The translations under genes and the position numbers were made by a program. From an uncultured bacterium (GTDB lineage Bacteria; Pseudomonadota; Gammaproteobacteria; Burkholderiales; Burkholderiaceae_E), in the NCBI GenBank assembly GCA_903907905.1, contig CAIVPX010000021.1, positions 1 through 46,890 of the forward strand: 46,890 nt of DNA. The letters run 5' to 3'. The notes under the pieces are model-generated. The model ran no database searches, was not told where the DNA came from, and worked only from the letters and a program-made list of their open reading frames with translations. Of the stretch, positions 27,947 to 35,580 are shown piece by piece (positions within the stretch are counted from its first letter, which is position 1; every line of letters begins with the position of its first letter).

Positions 27947-29089
27947 ATGAAACTCGAAATTTCTCCTGAACTGGCCGAGTTGCGCGGCGTGCTGCGCCGT
28001 TTCGTGACAGAGAAGCTCGAACCCATTGCCCTCGAAATCGATCGGACAGGCGAGGTGCCCGCGGGTGCCTTGACCTTACTGCGCGAGCAGGGCTATCTCG
28101 GCATGCGGCTGCCCGCCGAGTTTGGTGGCGGCGGCCACGACCTTTCCACCTTCTGTCTGGTGCTGGAAGAGTTCAGCCGCTCGCACCGCATGTTCACGCT
28201 TTTTCTGGATGCCACCAGCGGGCTCAACCCGATCGCCATTGCGCGCTATGGCAGCGCCGAGCAGAAGGCCCGGTATGTCTCCGGTCTCGCAAGCGGCCAT
28301 TTGCGGGCGTCCTTCGGGCTGACCGAACCCGAGGCCGGCTCCGACTCGCAGTCGATGAAAACCCGCGCCGAAAAGATCGAGGGCGGCTGGCGTCTCAATG
28401 GTCGCAAGCACTGGATCAGCGGTGCCCATGTCGCCGATGTCGTCATGGTCATGGCCCTGACCGACCCCGCTAAACGTGCCCGAGGCGGCATCACCGCATT
28501 CCTCATCGACAAGGGCACCCCCGGCTTCAAGGTGACGCGTGTGGACACCACCATCGGCTCGGATCCGATCAAGCTGGCCGAACTCACGATCGAGGATTGT
28601 GTGGTGCCCGACAGCGCGGTTCTGGGCGAGGTCGGTCAGGGTTTTCGCATTGCCATGGATTCGCTCACCAGTGGCCGGCTGGGGGTGGCCTGCTCTTGCC
28701 TCGGCACCGCAGACCGGCTGATCGAGATGTCGGCCGCCTTTGCAAAGCAGCGCATCACTTTCGGCCAGCCGCTCGCCGAGCGTCAGGCCATTCAGTGGAT
28801 GCTGGCAGACTCGGTCGCCGAACTCGAGATGGCGCGTGCCTACACCTACGAGACCCTGCGCCGGGTCGATGCGGGCGAAGAGGTCGGGAGCGCGGCAAGC
28901 ATCTGCAAGCTCACCTGCTCGGAGATGGTGGGACGAGTAGCTGACCGCGCGGTGCAGATTCACGGTGGAGCGGGCCTCATGCGCGGCTCGGTGGTCGAGC
29001 GCTTTTACCGCGACGTGCGGCACTATCGGGTGGGCGAGGGCTCGTCCGAGATTCAGCGCATGCTGATCGCGCGCGATCTCCTGCGTTGA
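27947..29089 (+). CDS. Acyl-CoA dehydrogenase (canonical catalytic Glu)
   Basis: FAD-dependent acyl-CoA dehydrogenase, 380 aa. Motifs are ASFGLTEPEAGSDSQSMKT (near residue 122), RKHWISGAHVAD, VQIHGGAGLMRGS and the C-terminal YRVGEGSSEIQRML. The Glu in VGEGSSEIQ is the usual base position, unlike the dehydrogenase at 300-1466. It starts 9 bases after acnA without a clear ribosome site of its own. Electron acceptor ETF is not in the window. The close fadD downstream points to fatty-acyl or related substrates. Confidence 0.95.
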   Translation: MKLEISPELAELRGVLRRFVTEKLEPIALEIDRTGEVPAGALTLLREQGYLGMRLPAEFGGGGHDLSTFCLVLEEFSRSHRMFTLFLDATSGLNPIAIARYGSAEQKARYVSGLASGHLRASFGLTEPEAGSDSQSMKTRAEKIEGGWRLNGRKHWISGAHVADVVMVMALTDPAKRARGGITAFLIDKGTPGFKVTRVDTTIGSDPIKLAELTIEDCVVPDSAVLGEVGQGFRIAMDSLTSGRLGVACSCLGTADRLIEMSAAFAKQRITFGQPLAERQAIQWMLADSVAELEMARAYTYETLRRVDAGEEVGSAASICKLTCSEMVGRVADRAVQIHGGAGLMRGSVVERFYRDVRHYRVGEGSSEIQRMLIARDLLR

Positions 29090-29102
29090 GTGGCGAGGTG
29101 GT

Positions 29103-30275
29103 GTGAGGGCGGGTCGCCACAGTGCTTCGATGACAAGCCCGGACAGTGTCGGTCCGGCCCCCAGCGCCTGGGCGCGACCGGGTCGGCTCGGGCGACTCGG
29201 TCGGATCGTCGTCTGGCTGATGGCGCTGCCCGTATTGGCTGCCTGCGCCAGCGCAACCAACGCTCGCCTCGATCTGTCGCCCGCTTACTACTGGCAGTCG
29301 ATTCGCGGCCACCTCGCCGTCTGGCAGTCGGCCCAGCCCGTCGATCGGCTGATCGCTGATTCGGCAACACCCGAGGTCCTGCGCGAGCGCCTGCGGCTGG
29401 CCCAATCCATCCGGCGATTTGCCTCCGACACGCTGCTGCTGCCCGACAATGGCAGCTACACGCGCTACAGCGAGCTGGGCCGGCCCTATGTGGTGTGGAA
29501 CGTTCAGGCTACGCCCGAGCTTTCGCTCGAGCCTCGACGATGGTGCTTTCCCGTGGCCGGATGTGTGGCGTATCGCGGTTATTTCTCGCGCGAGGCGGCC
29601 GAAGCCGAGGCAGCGGCGCTGCGCGCCGAAGGGCTGGATGTGCAGGTCTCGGGCATTGCGGCCTACTCGACGCTGGGATGGTTTGACGATCCACTCCTCA
29701 GCAGTTTCATTCGTTATGCCGAACCGGACCTGGCGCGGCTCATCTTTCACGAGTTGGCGCATCAACTTGTCTACGTGCCGGATGACACGCGCTTCAACGA
29801 ATCCTTCGCGACAGCGCTCGAGGAAATCGGGGTCCTCAAATGGCTCGGTGCGCGCGGCGATGGCAGGGCCCTGATCGATCGCTGGGAACAACAACGCGCG
29901 CGGCGCACCGAATTCATCGAACTGCTGATGAGCGTACGCGATTCACTGCAGGCGCTCTATGCGCAGGTCTTACCGGTTGAGCACAAGCGCCAGGCCAAGC
30001 TCGACATCCTGCAGGCCCTGCGTGAGCGCTATCGTCTGCTTCGCGAGCGGTGGGGGGGCGACGGGGCCTATGACGCCTGGTTTGCGCAACCGCTTGGCAA
30101 CGCACATTTCGCAGCGATCGGGCTCTACCACGACCATGTCCCGGCTTTTCGTGCGCTCTATCGCCTCGAGACCGAGTCCCTGCCTGCGTTTTACCGGGCG
30201 GTCCGGGAGCTTGCAGCCCTGCCCGCCGAGGCGCGTGCACAGAGGCTCGCGGCGCTGGCCGCTTTGGGGCGATAA
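29103..30275 (+). CDS. Putative zinc aminopeptidase lipoprotein (COG4324-like)
   Basis: Protein of 390 aa from a GTG at 29103; ATG at 29130 is an alternative. A hydrophobic stretch (IVVWLMALPVLAAC) ends in a lipobox, so it is probably a lipoprotein. The zinc motif HELAH in FHELAHQLVYVPDD is followed by FNESFATALEEIG, which would give the third ligand Glu. The pattern fits the predicted aminopeptidase family COG4324/PF10023. Its biological role is not known to me. It starts 13 bases after the acyl-CoA dehydrogenase, so it may be cotranscribed without a shared function. Confidence 0.82.
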   Translation: MRAGRHSASMTSPDSVGPAPSAWARPGRLGRLGRIVVWLMALPVLAACASATNARLDLSPAYYWQSIRGHLAVWQSAQPVDRLIADSATPEVLRERLRLAQSIRRFASDTLLLPDNGSYTRYSELGRPYVVWNVQATPELSLEPRRWCFPVAGCVAYRGYFSREAAEAEAAALRAEGLDVQVSGIAAYSTLGWFDDPLLSSFIRYAEPDLARLIFHELAHQLVYVPDDTRFNESFATALEEIGVLKWLGARGDGRALIDRWEQQRARRTEFIELLMSVRDSLQALYAQVLPVEHKRQAKLDILQALRERYRLLRERWGGDGAYDAWFAQPLGNAHFAAIGLYHDHVPAFRALYRLETESLPAFYRAVRELAALPAEARAQRLAALAALGR

Positions 30276-30349
30276 TCAGTCTGGCGGTGCGTTGATTGAC
30301 TTAGAACAGGCCGGGGCCCGGTCAGGGTAAGCCGGCAACCGGAGGCGAC

Positions 30350-32038
30350 ATGGAACGGATCTGGCTGGATTCCTACCCTGCGGGCGTTCCGCACGACATT
30401 GACCTGTCTGACTACGACTCGCTGGTGGCGCTGCTCGACGAGGCCTTCGGCAAGTACGCCGATCGCACGGCCTACGTGGGTTTCGGGGTTGCCCTGACGT
30501 TTCGCGAACTGGATGTGCGCTCAAGGGCCTTTGCTGCATGGCTGCAGTCGCTCGGGCTTCGAAAGGGCGACCGGGTCGCGCTCATGATGCCCAACGTGCT
30601 TCAGTATCCGATCGCGCTTGCCGGCGTGCTGCGAGCGGGCTTGGTCGTTGTCAACGTCAATCCGCTCTACACGGCACGCGAACTCGAGCATCAGCTCAGA
30701 GATTCGGGCGCCCGCGCAATCGTCATTCTCGAAAATTTTGCCGCCACCCTCGAGCAGGTCCTCGATCAGACCTCGGTCGAGACTATTGTCGTCACCGGCA
30801 TGGGCGACATGCTCGGCGCAGTCAAGGGACTGCTTGTGAACACCGTGGTGCGACATCTGAAAAAAATGGTGCCCGCGTTCAATCTACCCGGCGCGGTGCG
30901 CTTCCGTGAGGCCGTGGCTCGCGGCGCGTCGGCACAGTTTTCGGCGCCCGCCCTCACGCTGGATGATCTGGCGCTGCTGCAATACACGGGCGGCACCACG
31001 GGCGTATCCAAGGGGGCGGCGCTGTCGCACCGCAATATCCTGGCCAACGTGCTGCAGTCCGAGGTCTGGATGCAGCCCGCACTCAATAATCCCAGGCGCC
31101 CGCTGGCCGAAGGCACGCAACTGGTCACCGTGTGCGCGTTGCCGCTTTATCACATCTTCGCGCTGACCATCTGCGCGCTCTTGGGGATGCGTACCGGGGG
31201 GCTGAATCTTCTCGTTCCCAACCCGCGCGATCTGGCGGCACTGGTCAAGGAGATCAAACCGTATCGGGTCAACCTTTTCCCCGCGGTCAATACGCTTTAC
31301 AACGCGCTCCTGAACCATGAGGGCTTCAGGCAGCTCGATTTCTCGGGGCTGGTGGGAAGCAACGGGGGCGGCATGGCCGTTCAGCAGGCCACGGCTCAAA
31401 AGTGGCTCGACTTGACAGGCTGTCCCATCTGCGAGGGCTATGGGCTGTCCGAGACCTCACCGTCGGCCATCTGCAACCCCACCGACACCGATGCCTTCTC
31501 GGGCACGATCGGATTACCCCTGCCGTCAACCGACATCGCGATCCTCGATGACGAGGGGCATCCTGTCCCCCAGGGCGAGCGGGGTGAAATTTCCATCCGG
31601 GGCCCTCAGGTGATGACCGGCTACTGGCAGCGCGCCGACGAAACCGCTCGGGTCATGACACCGGACGGGTTCTTCAAGAGCGGCGACATCGGCATCATGG
31701 ACGAGCGGGGCTATGTGCGAATCGTCGACCGCAAGAAGGACATGATTCTCGTCTCGGGTTTCAACGTCTACCCCAACGAAATCGAGCAGGTTGTCTCCAT
31801 GCATCCGGGAGTGCTCGAGGTGGCGGCCATCGGGGTGCCCGATGACAAGACCGGTGAAGCGGTGAAAGTGTTCGTCGTGCGCAAGGACCCCAGCCTTACC
31901 GAGCAGGCACTGTTCGATTTCTGTGCGTCGCAACTCACCGGCTACAAGAAGCCCCGGCATATCGAGTTTCGAACCGAACTGCCCAAGAGCAACGTGGGCA
32001 AGATTCTGCGGCGTGAATTGCGGGCGGGGGCGGGCTGA
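30350..32038 (+). CDS. fadD: Long-chain fatty-acid-CoA ligase
   Basis: AMP-forming acyl-CoA synthetase, 562 aa. It activates long-chain fatty acids for beta-oxidation, with a role in vectorial uptake at the inner membrane in E. coli. Motifs are LLQYTGGTTGVSKGAALSH (P-loop), CEGYGLSETSPS, FFKSGDIGIMDERGY, the FadD signature around DRKKDMILVSGFNVYPNEIE, and the catalytic Lys in SNVGKILRREL. GGAGGCGAC precedes the ATG. The N-terminus MERIWLDSYPAGVP is typical of FadD in this group. It ends the plus-strand acnA/acyl-CoA dehydrogenase run and converges with higA. Confidence 0.95.
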   Translation: MERIWLDSYPAGVPHDIDLSDYDSLVALLDEAFGKYADRTAYVGFGVALTFRELDVRSRAFAAWLQSLGLRKGDRVALMMPNVLQYPIALAGVLRAGLVVVNVNPLYTARELEHQLRDSGARAIVILENFAATLEQVLDQTSVETIVVTGMGDMLGAVKGLLVNTVVRHLKKMVPAFNLPGAVRFREAVARGASAQFSAPALTLDDLALLQYTGGTTGVSKGAALSHRNILANVLQSEVWMQPALNNPRRPLAEGTQLVTVCALPLYHIFALTICALLGMRTGGLNLLVPNPRDLAALVKEIKPYRVNLFPAVNTLYNALLNHEGFRQLDFSGLVGSNGGGMAVQQATAQKWLDLTGCPICEGYGLSETSPSAICNPTDTDAFSGTIGLPLPSTDIAILDDEGHPVPQGERGEISIRGPQVMTGYWQRADETARVMTPDGFFKSGDIGIMDERGYVRIVDRKKDMILVSGFNVYPNEIEQVVSMHPGVLEVAAIGVPDDKTGEAVKVFVVRKDPSLTEQALFDFCASQLTGYKKPRHIEFRTELPKSNVGKILRRELRAGAG

Positions 32039-32060
32039 GCTTGAGCAACAAGGCTCAGCC
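32033..32060. terminator. Inverted repeat spanning both stop codons of fadD and higA
   Basis: GGCTGAGC (32033-32040) and GCTCAGCC (32053-32060) are perfect 8-bp arms with a 12-base loop. The TGA of fadD lies in the left arm and the TGA of higA (minus) in the right. No T-run follows on either strand, so termination is only possible, not shown. Confidence 0.3.
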
Positions 32061-32417
32061 ACCGCCCTCCGCAAGAAGGCTCTCGTAAGGGATTCTCAGG
32101 CCCTCATGAAGTCGGCTGATCATCCGCAGGCTCAGGGGGCGCTTGCGGTTGAGCACCTCCGACACACGTCCGCTCGGACCGATGTAGGGCTCCAAATCTT
32201 TGGGGCTCAAACCCTGCAGCTCCATGCTGAAACGGATCGAGTCAATGGGATCCGGAGGCGCAATCGGGTAGTGCTTCGATTCGTAAGCTTCGACGAGGGC
32301 AACCAGAACGTCGCGAAGATCGGCTTCTGGCGACCCCTCCTCTGCCTGGAAAACCGTTTCAAGTTGCTCGAAGGCCGCGTCGAGGTCTGCATCATTTCGG
32401 ATCGGCTTAATATCCAT
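32055..32417 (-). CDS. higA: HigA-like antitoxin (HTH)
   Basis: Helix-turn-helix antitoxin of 120 aa. The C-terminal half carries the DNA-binding region with GLSPKDLEPYIGPSGRVSEV and RKRPLSLRMISRLHEGL, as in HigA antitoxins that pair with HigB. The N-terminal half (MDIKPIRNDADLDAAFEQLE) is acidic and would be the toxin-binding part. The start at 32417 overlaps the end of higB by 11 bases, the usual toxin-first arrangement of higBA. A longer frame to 32453 would intrude into higB. It probably represses the pair and neutralises HigB. Confidence 0.88.
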   Translation of the reverse strand: MDIKPIRNDADLDAAFEQLETVFQAEEGSPEADLRDVLVALVEAYESKHYPIAPPDPIDSIRFSMELQGLSPKDLEPYIGPSGRVSEVLNRKRPLSLRMISRLHEGLRIPYESLLAEGGG

Positions 32418-32640
32418 TGACGGTCTCCACATTGATCCGGTCGTACTGGGCATGCGTCCCGATGAATTTCACCCACACGATCCGCGCCGGGTACTGCATT
32501 TCGACAACTAACCTGTACTTGTTGCCGGCGATATTGAAATCAAGCCTGTTGTTCCCGCAAATACTGACAGAGGCGAACTGTCGCTTGACGTCTTGGGGCG
32601 AGGACCAGTCGGCTCTGGTGACAACCTCGTGCCACGACAT
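32407..32640 (-). CDS. higB: HigB-like mRNA interferase toxin, N-terminally truncated
   Basis: Type II toxin of the HigB (RelE-like fold) family, 77 aa as an open frame from ATG 32640. Conserved pieces are WHEVVTRADWSSP, FNIAGNKYRLVVEMQY and VKFIGTHAQYDRINVET. Family members I recall are about 95-100 aa with a start like MRVxSRKxLxxFW. Here the family-like sequence continues upstream of the ATG as DSQRDAETPL without any start codon, then hits an in-frame TGA inside the last codons of the acyl-CoA ligase (stop at 32666). About 15-25 N-terminal residues are therefore missing. The short form may be translated from 32640, but its activity is doubtful. Overlaps higA by 11 bases. Confidence 0.72.
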   Translation of the reverse strand: MSWHEVVTRADWSSPQDVKRQFASVSICGNNRLDFNIAGNKYRLVVEMQYPARIVWVKFIGTHAQYDRINVETVNGY

Positions 32641-32665
32641 GAGCGGCGTCTCGGCGTCGCGCTGG

Positions 32666-34309
32666 CTATCCCCCGCCCTCCGCCGCCGCCTGTCTCAACC
32701 GAAAGCGCTGCAGCTTGCCCGTCTCGGTTCGCGGCAGGCTCTCACGAAACACGATGGACCTCGGATACTTGTAGGGCGCCACCGTGCGTTTGACGAAGTC
32801 CTGCAGTATGCGGGTGAGGCCCGCTTCGCCACCGAAGCGCTCGAGCATGCCAGGCCGTACCACCACATGCGCTTGCACGATCTGGCCGCGCTCGGCGTCG
32901 GGGGCGCCCACCACGCCGCATTCGGCCACGGCCTCGTGGGTGAGCAGCACGGCCTCCACCTCCGGGCCTGCGATGTTGTAGCCCGCAGAGATGATCATGT
33001 CGTCGGACCGGGCCTGATAGTAGAAGTAGCCGTCCTCGTCGACCATGAAGGTGTCACCGGGCAGGTTCCAGCCCTCGCGTACGTACTGGCTCTGTCTCGC
33101 GTCGGCCAGATAGCGGCAGCCGGTGGGCCCCCGCACCGCGAGCTTGCCCACGGTGTGGGGCGGCAGCGGATTCATCTGTTCATCGACGATGCGTGCCTCG
33201 TAGCCCGGCACCACCTTGCCGATGGCGCCCGGCCGCACGGCCTTGCCCGCTGACGAAATGAAGATATGGATCATCTCGGTCGAGCCGATGCCGTCGATCA
33301 TCTCGATGCCGGTCGCCTGCTTCCAGAGCTGACGGGTGGCGTCGGGCAGCGCTTCGCCCGCCGACACGCAGGCGCGAAGCGAGCTCAGGTCATATCGGCT
33401 GGCAAGGGGCGCCATCTGCCGATAAAAGGTGGGCGCGGTAAAGCACACCGTGGCGCGGTGCCGCTCGATCGCGGCCAGCAGCTTCTCCGGGTTCAGCGCC
33501 TCGAGCAGCAGTGTCGAGGCTCCCACCCGCATTGGAAAGCACAGCATGCCGCCCAAGCCGAAGGTGAAGGCCAGCGGTGGCGTACCGCAGAAGATATCGT
33601 CGGCCGTCGGTTTAAGTACATGGCGGGGAAAGAGATCGCACATGGCGAGGACATCGCGGTGAAAGTGCAGGGTACCCTTGGGCTGGCCGGTCGTGCCCGA
33701 GGTGAAGGCGATCAGCGCGATATCATCGGCGGCGGTATCGCAGCCCTGAAAGGGCTGATCGTATCGACCCGTGAATGATTCCAACGCGTCAGCGGCGCCG
33801 CTGCCATCATTGAAAAACAGGGCGTGCTCCAGGTGGGCACAGGTTCTGGCGCCCTCGTCGATCTCAGCCCGCAAGCGCACGTCGCAAAGCACCGCGTTGA
33901 CTTGGGCCTTCTCGGCGATCTGCTTCAACTCGGCCGCGCGCAGCAAGGGCATGGTGGCCACCGCGACCAGGCCTGCCTTCACCGTGGCAAGCCAGCAGGC
34001 CGCCATCATCGGATGGTTGCCGCCGCGTAGCAGCACGCGCTTGCCGGGCACCAGCCCCATGGGGCCGCGAAGCACCTGCGCAACACGATCGACCTGCGCC
34101 TGCAACTGTCGCCATGAGCAGCAAGCCTCGTCGCTGCGCAGCGCGACCGCATCGCCAAACCCACGCTCGATCATCCGGTCGAGCAATTCGGCGGCAGCGT
34201 TGAGCCGGGGGCCATAGCGCGTGTCGGGCGACTCGATCAGCAGCGGCCACTGCTCAGCGGGGGGCAGATGGTCCCGGGTGAAAGTGTCGACGTGAGCCGA
34301 TCGGTTCAT
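32666..34309 (-). CDS. 2-aminobenzoate-CoA ligase-like aryl-CoA ligase
   Basis: AMP-forming CoA ligase, 547 aa. Motifs are LIAFTSGTTGQPKGTLHFHR (P-loop), EMIDGIGSTEMIHIF (A5), DDMIISAGYNIAGPEVE (hinge) and the catalytic Lys in RTETGKLQRFRL. IGSTEMIHIFIS and the LAFTFGLGG region are typical of benzoate-, 2-aminobenzoate- and related aryl-CoA ligases. The start at 34309 gives an N-terminus MNRSAHVDTFTRDHLPP, as in 2-aminobenzoate-CoA ligases. A MarR regulator lies just upstream on the same strand (62 bp gap). No 2-aminobenzoyl-CoA monooxygenase or ring-reducing genes are in the window, so the exact aromatic acid is uncertain. Its stop abuts the broken start of higB. Confidence 0.88.
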   Translation of the reverse strand: MNRSAHVDTFTRDHLPPAEQWPLLIESPDTRYGPRLNAAAELLDRMIERGFGDAVALRSDEACCSWRQLQAQVDRVAQVLRGPMGLVPGKRVLLRGGNHPMMAACWLATVKAGLVAVATMPLLRAAELKQIAEKAQVNAVLCDVRLRAEIDEGARTCAHLEHALFFNDGSGAADALESFTGRYDQPFQGCDTAADDIALIAFTSGTTGQPKGTLHFHRDVLAMCDLFPRHVLKPTADDIFCGTPPLAFTFGLGGMLCFPMRVGASTLLLEALNPEKLLAAIERHRATVCFTAPTFYRQMAPLASRYDLSSLRACVSAGEALPDATRQLWKQATGIEMIDGIGSTEMIHIFISSAGKAVRPGAIGKVVPGYEARIVDEQMNPLPPHTVGKLAVRGPTGCRYLADARQSQYVREGWNLPGDTFMVDEDGYFYYQARSDDMIISAGYNIAGPEVEAVLLTHEAVAECGVVGAPDAERGQIVQAHVVVRPGMLERFGGEAGLTRILQDFVKRTVAPYKYPRSIVFRESLPRTETGKLQRFRLRQAAAEGGG

Positions 34310-34371
34310 CGTGATCCTCCGGAGCGGGGTTGATCTCGGACGCGTGCCTGTCCTGGTGGATGACTCGGGGC

Positions 34372-34977
34372 CTAACGTACGCGCCGACGCGTGAAGGTGC
34401 CACCGAGGGGCGTCGTCGCTGGCGGTCCGGTTATTGGCGCGCCGGTGCCTGGAGGCTCGGCCAGTGTTGCCCTGTGGTTCGCTGGGTCAGCGAGGCCGCC
34501 TTTGAGCTTGCCCAGCAGGCTTCGCAGCGTCTGTTGCTCGGCGGGGCTGAGCGAGGCCAGCATGTCGGCCACCCAGGCTTCGTGCTCGCGCGCCATGTCG
34601 CCAAAGCGGGTTCGGCCCCCAGGCGTCAGGCGCAGGCGGATCGCGCGTCGGTCATGGGCGACGGGTTCGCGCACCAGCAAGCCCTCGGCCTCCAGTTGGT
34701 CGGCCAGCCCGGTGATGTTGCCGCCGGTGACCATCAGCCTTCGCGACAACTCGCTCATGCGAAGCCCATCAGGCTCGCGTTCGAGCTGGGCCAGCAGATC
34801 AAACCGAGGCAGTGTTGAGGCGAACCCCTTGCGAAGACGCTGACCCAGCGCCGCTTCGATGAGGTTCGTGCACGTGAGCAGCCGCAACCATAGCTTCAGC
34901 GCGGCATGGTCAGCGGCGACGACGCGGCTCTCGTGATCGAGGCTGCGCTGGCTGGTGTGGTTGTCCTGTTGGTTCAT
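34372..34977 (-). CDS. MarR-family transcriptional regulator
   Basis: Winged-helix regulator of 201 aa. The DNA-binding region spans about residues 55-115: LPRFDLLAQLEREPDGLRMS, SRRLMVTGGNITGLADQLEA, and the wing with HDRRAIRLRLTPGG. MarR proteins near aryl-CoA ligase genes are often repressors released by an aromatic acid or its CoA thioester; here that is inference. The C-terminal ~25 residues are Pro/Thr/Arg-rich and outside the family core. A near-palindrome TTTAAGCCTAAA lies 11-22 bases before the start (34988-34999), a good place for autoregulation. It probably leads the transcript containing the ligase gene. Confidence 0.92.
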   Translation of the reverse strand: MNQQDNHTSQRSLDHESRVVAADHAALKLWLRLLTCTNLIEAALGQRLRKGFASTLPRFDLLAQLEREPDGLRMSELSRRLMVTGGNITGLADQLEAEGLLVREPVAHDRRAIRLRLTPGGRTRFGDMAREHEAWVADMLASLSPAEQQTLRSLLGKLKGGLADPANHRATLAEPPGTGAPITGPPATTPLGGTFTRRRVR

Positions 34978-34987
34978 TCATGGAAAT

Positions 34988-34999
34988 TTTAAGCCTAAA
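34988..34999. promoter_or_regulatory. Candidate MarR operator TTTAAGCCTAAA
   Basis: The 12-bp sequence is a palindrome except for one base pair (TTTA-n-GC-n-TAAA). It lies just before the MarR start codon, where it would cover the promoter or ribosome site. It is AT-rich in a GC-rich genome. Assignment to the adjacent MarR protein is inference from position. Confidence 0.4.
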
Positions 35000-35087
35000 T
35001 GATTCGGACTTGAAGGATAAAGAGCGGGTACCGCAGGGCAGATCGGAGGGCATGATCGCCCAATGCAAAGCCGTTCAGGGTAAGGCC

Positions 35088-35339
35088 TTAATAATCTCGG
35101 GCTAGTAACTCTGCCAGCTTGATCTCGTTCATGCCGGCCGCCTTGGCCTGCTCGCCAATGCGGTCGCAGACGCGGTGAAACTCGGCGGTGTCCAATCGAT
35201 TCAATCGTTCGAATTCGGCGATTGACGGGACCACGGCGACGTCGCGCTTCTGGCGCTGAATGACCACAGGTTCTCGGCTTGCGGCGTCGATGAGAGCGGC
35301 AAAGCCCCGCTTGGCCTCGCTGGCGCTGACAGTGCGCAT
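35088..35339 (-). CDS. Phd/YefM-family antitoxin, orphan
   Basis: Antitoxin of 83 aa. The N-terminal MRTVSASEAKRGFAALIDAA and EPVVIQRQKRDVAVVPS match the Phd/YefM DNA-binding fold. The C-terminal MNEIKLAELLARDY would be the toxin-contacting tail. A strong ribosome site (AGGAGG, 7-base spacing) precedes the ATG, so the gene looks expressed. No toxin frame follows: only 110 bp separate it from the MarR gene and they hold no RelE, Doc or PIN sequence. Upstream, 35340-35500 also shows no toxin. It could be a remnant, or act on a toxin encoded elsewhere. Confidence 0.85.
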   Translation of the reverse strand: MRTVSASEAKRGFAALIDAASREPVVIQRQKRDVAVVPSIAEFERLNRLDTAEFHRVCDRIGEQAKAAGMNEIKLAELLARDY

Positions 35340-35505
35340 GAGACTTCCTCCTGCGAGAGGCGCTCCGCTATCGTTCTTTGGCGCGCGGTTGCGACCGGGG
35401 GCTTACGTCGACAGATCGGCAACCCGATGGCATGCTCGCGATGTTGCTCGGCATACTGCCTGGCGCGCTGGCTGCTTCGTCGAGCATAGCTTTGGCACAA
35501 GCAAT

Positions 35506-35538
35506 AAAAAAGGGCGCGGTCCGAAGACCGCGCCCTTT
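35506..35538 (-). terminator. Strong Rho-independent terminator of the porin gene
   Basis: AAAGGGCGCGGTC (35509-35521) and GACCGCGCCCTTT (35526-35538) form a perfect 13-bp stem with a CGAA tetraloop. On the minus strand a T-run (TTTTTTATT) follows. It sits about 45 bases after the porin stop. The remainder of 35340-35505 holds no gene I can support. Confidence 0.92.
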
Positions 35539-35580
35539 CAGGCTTGCATGATCAAGGACTGGCTTGCGCCAGCATCAGGA

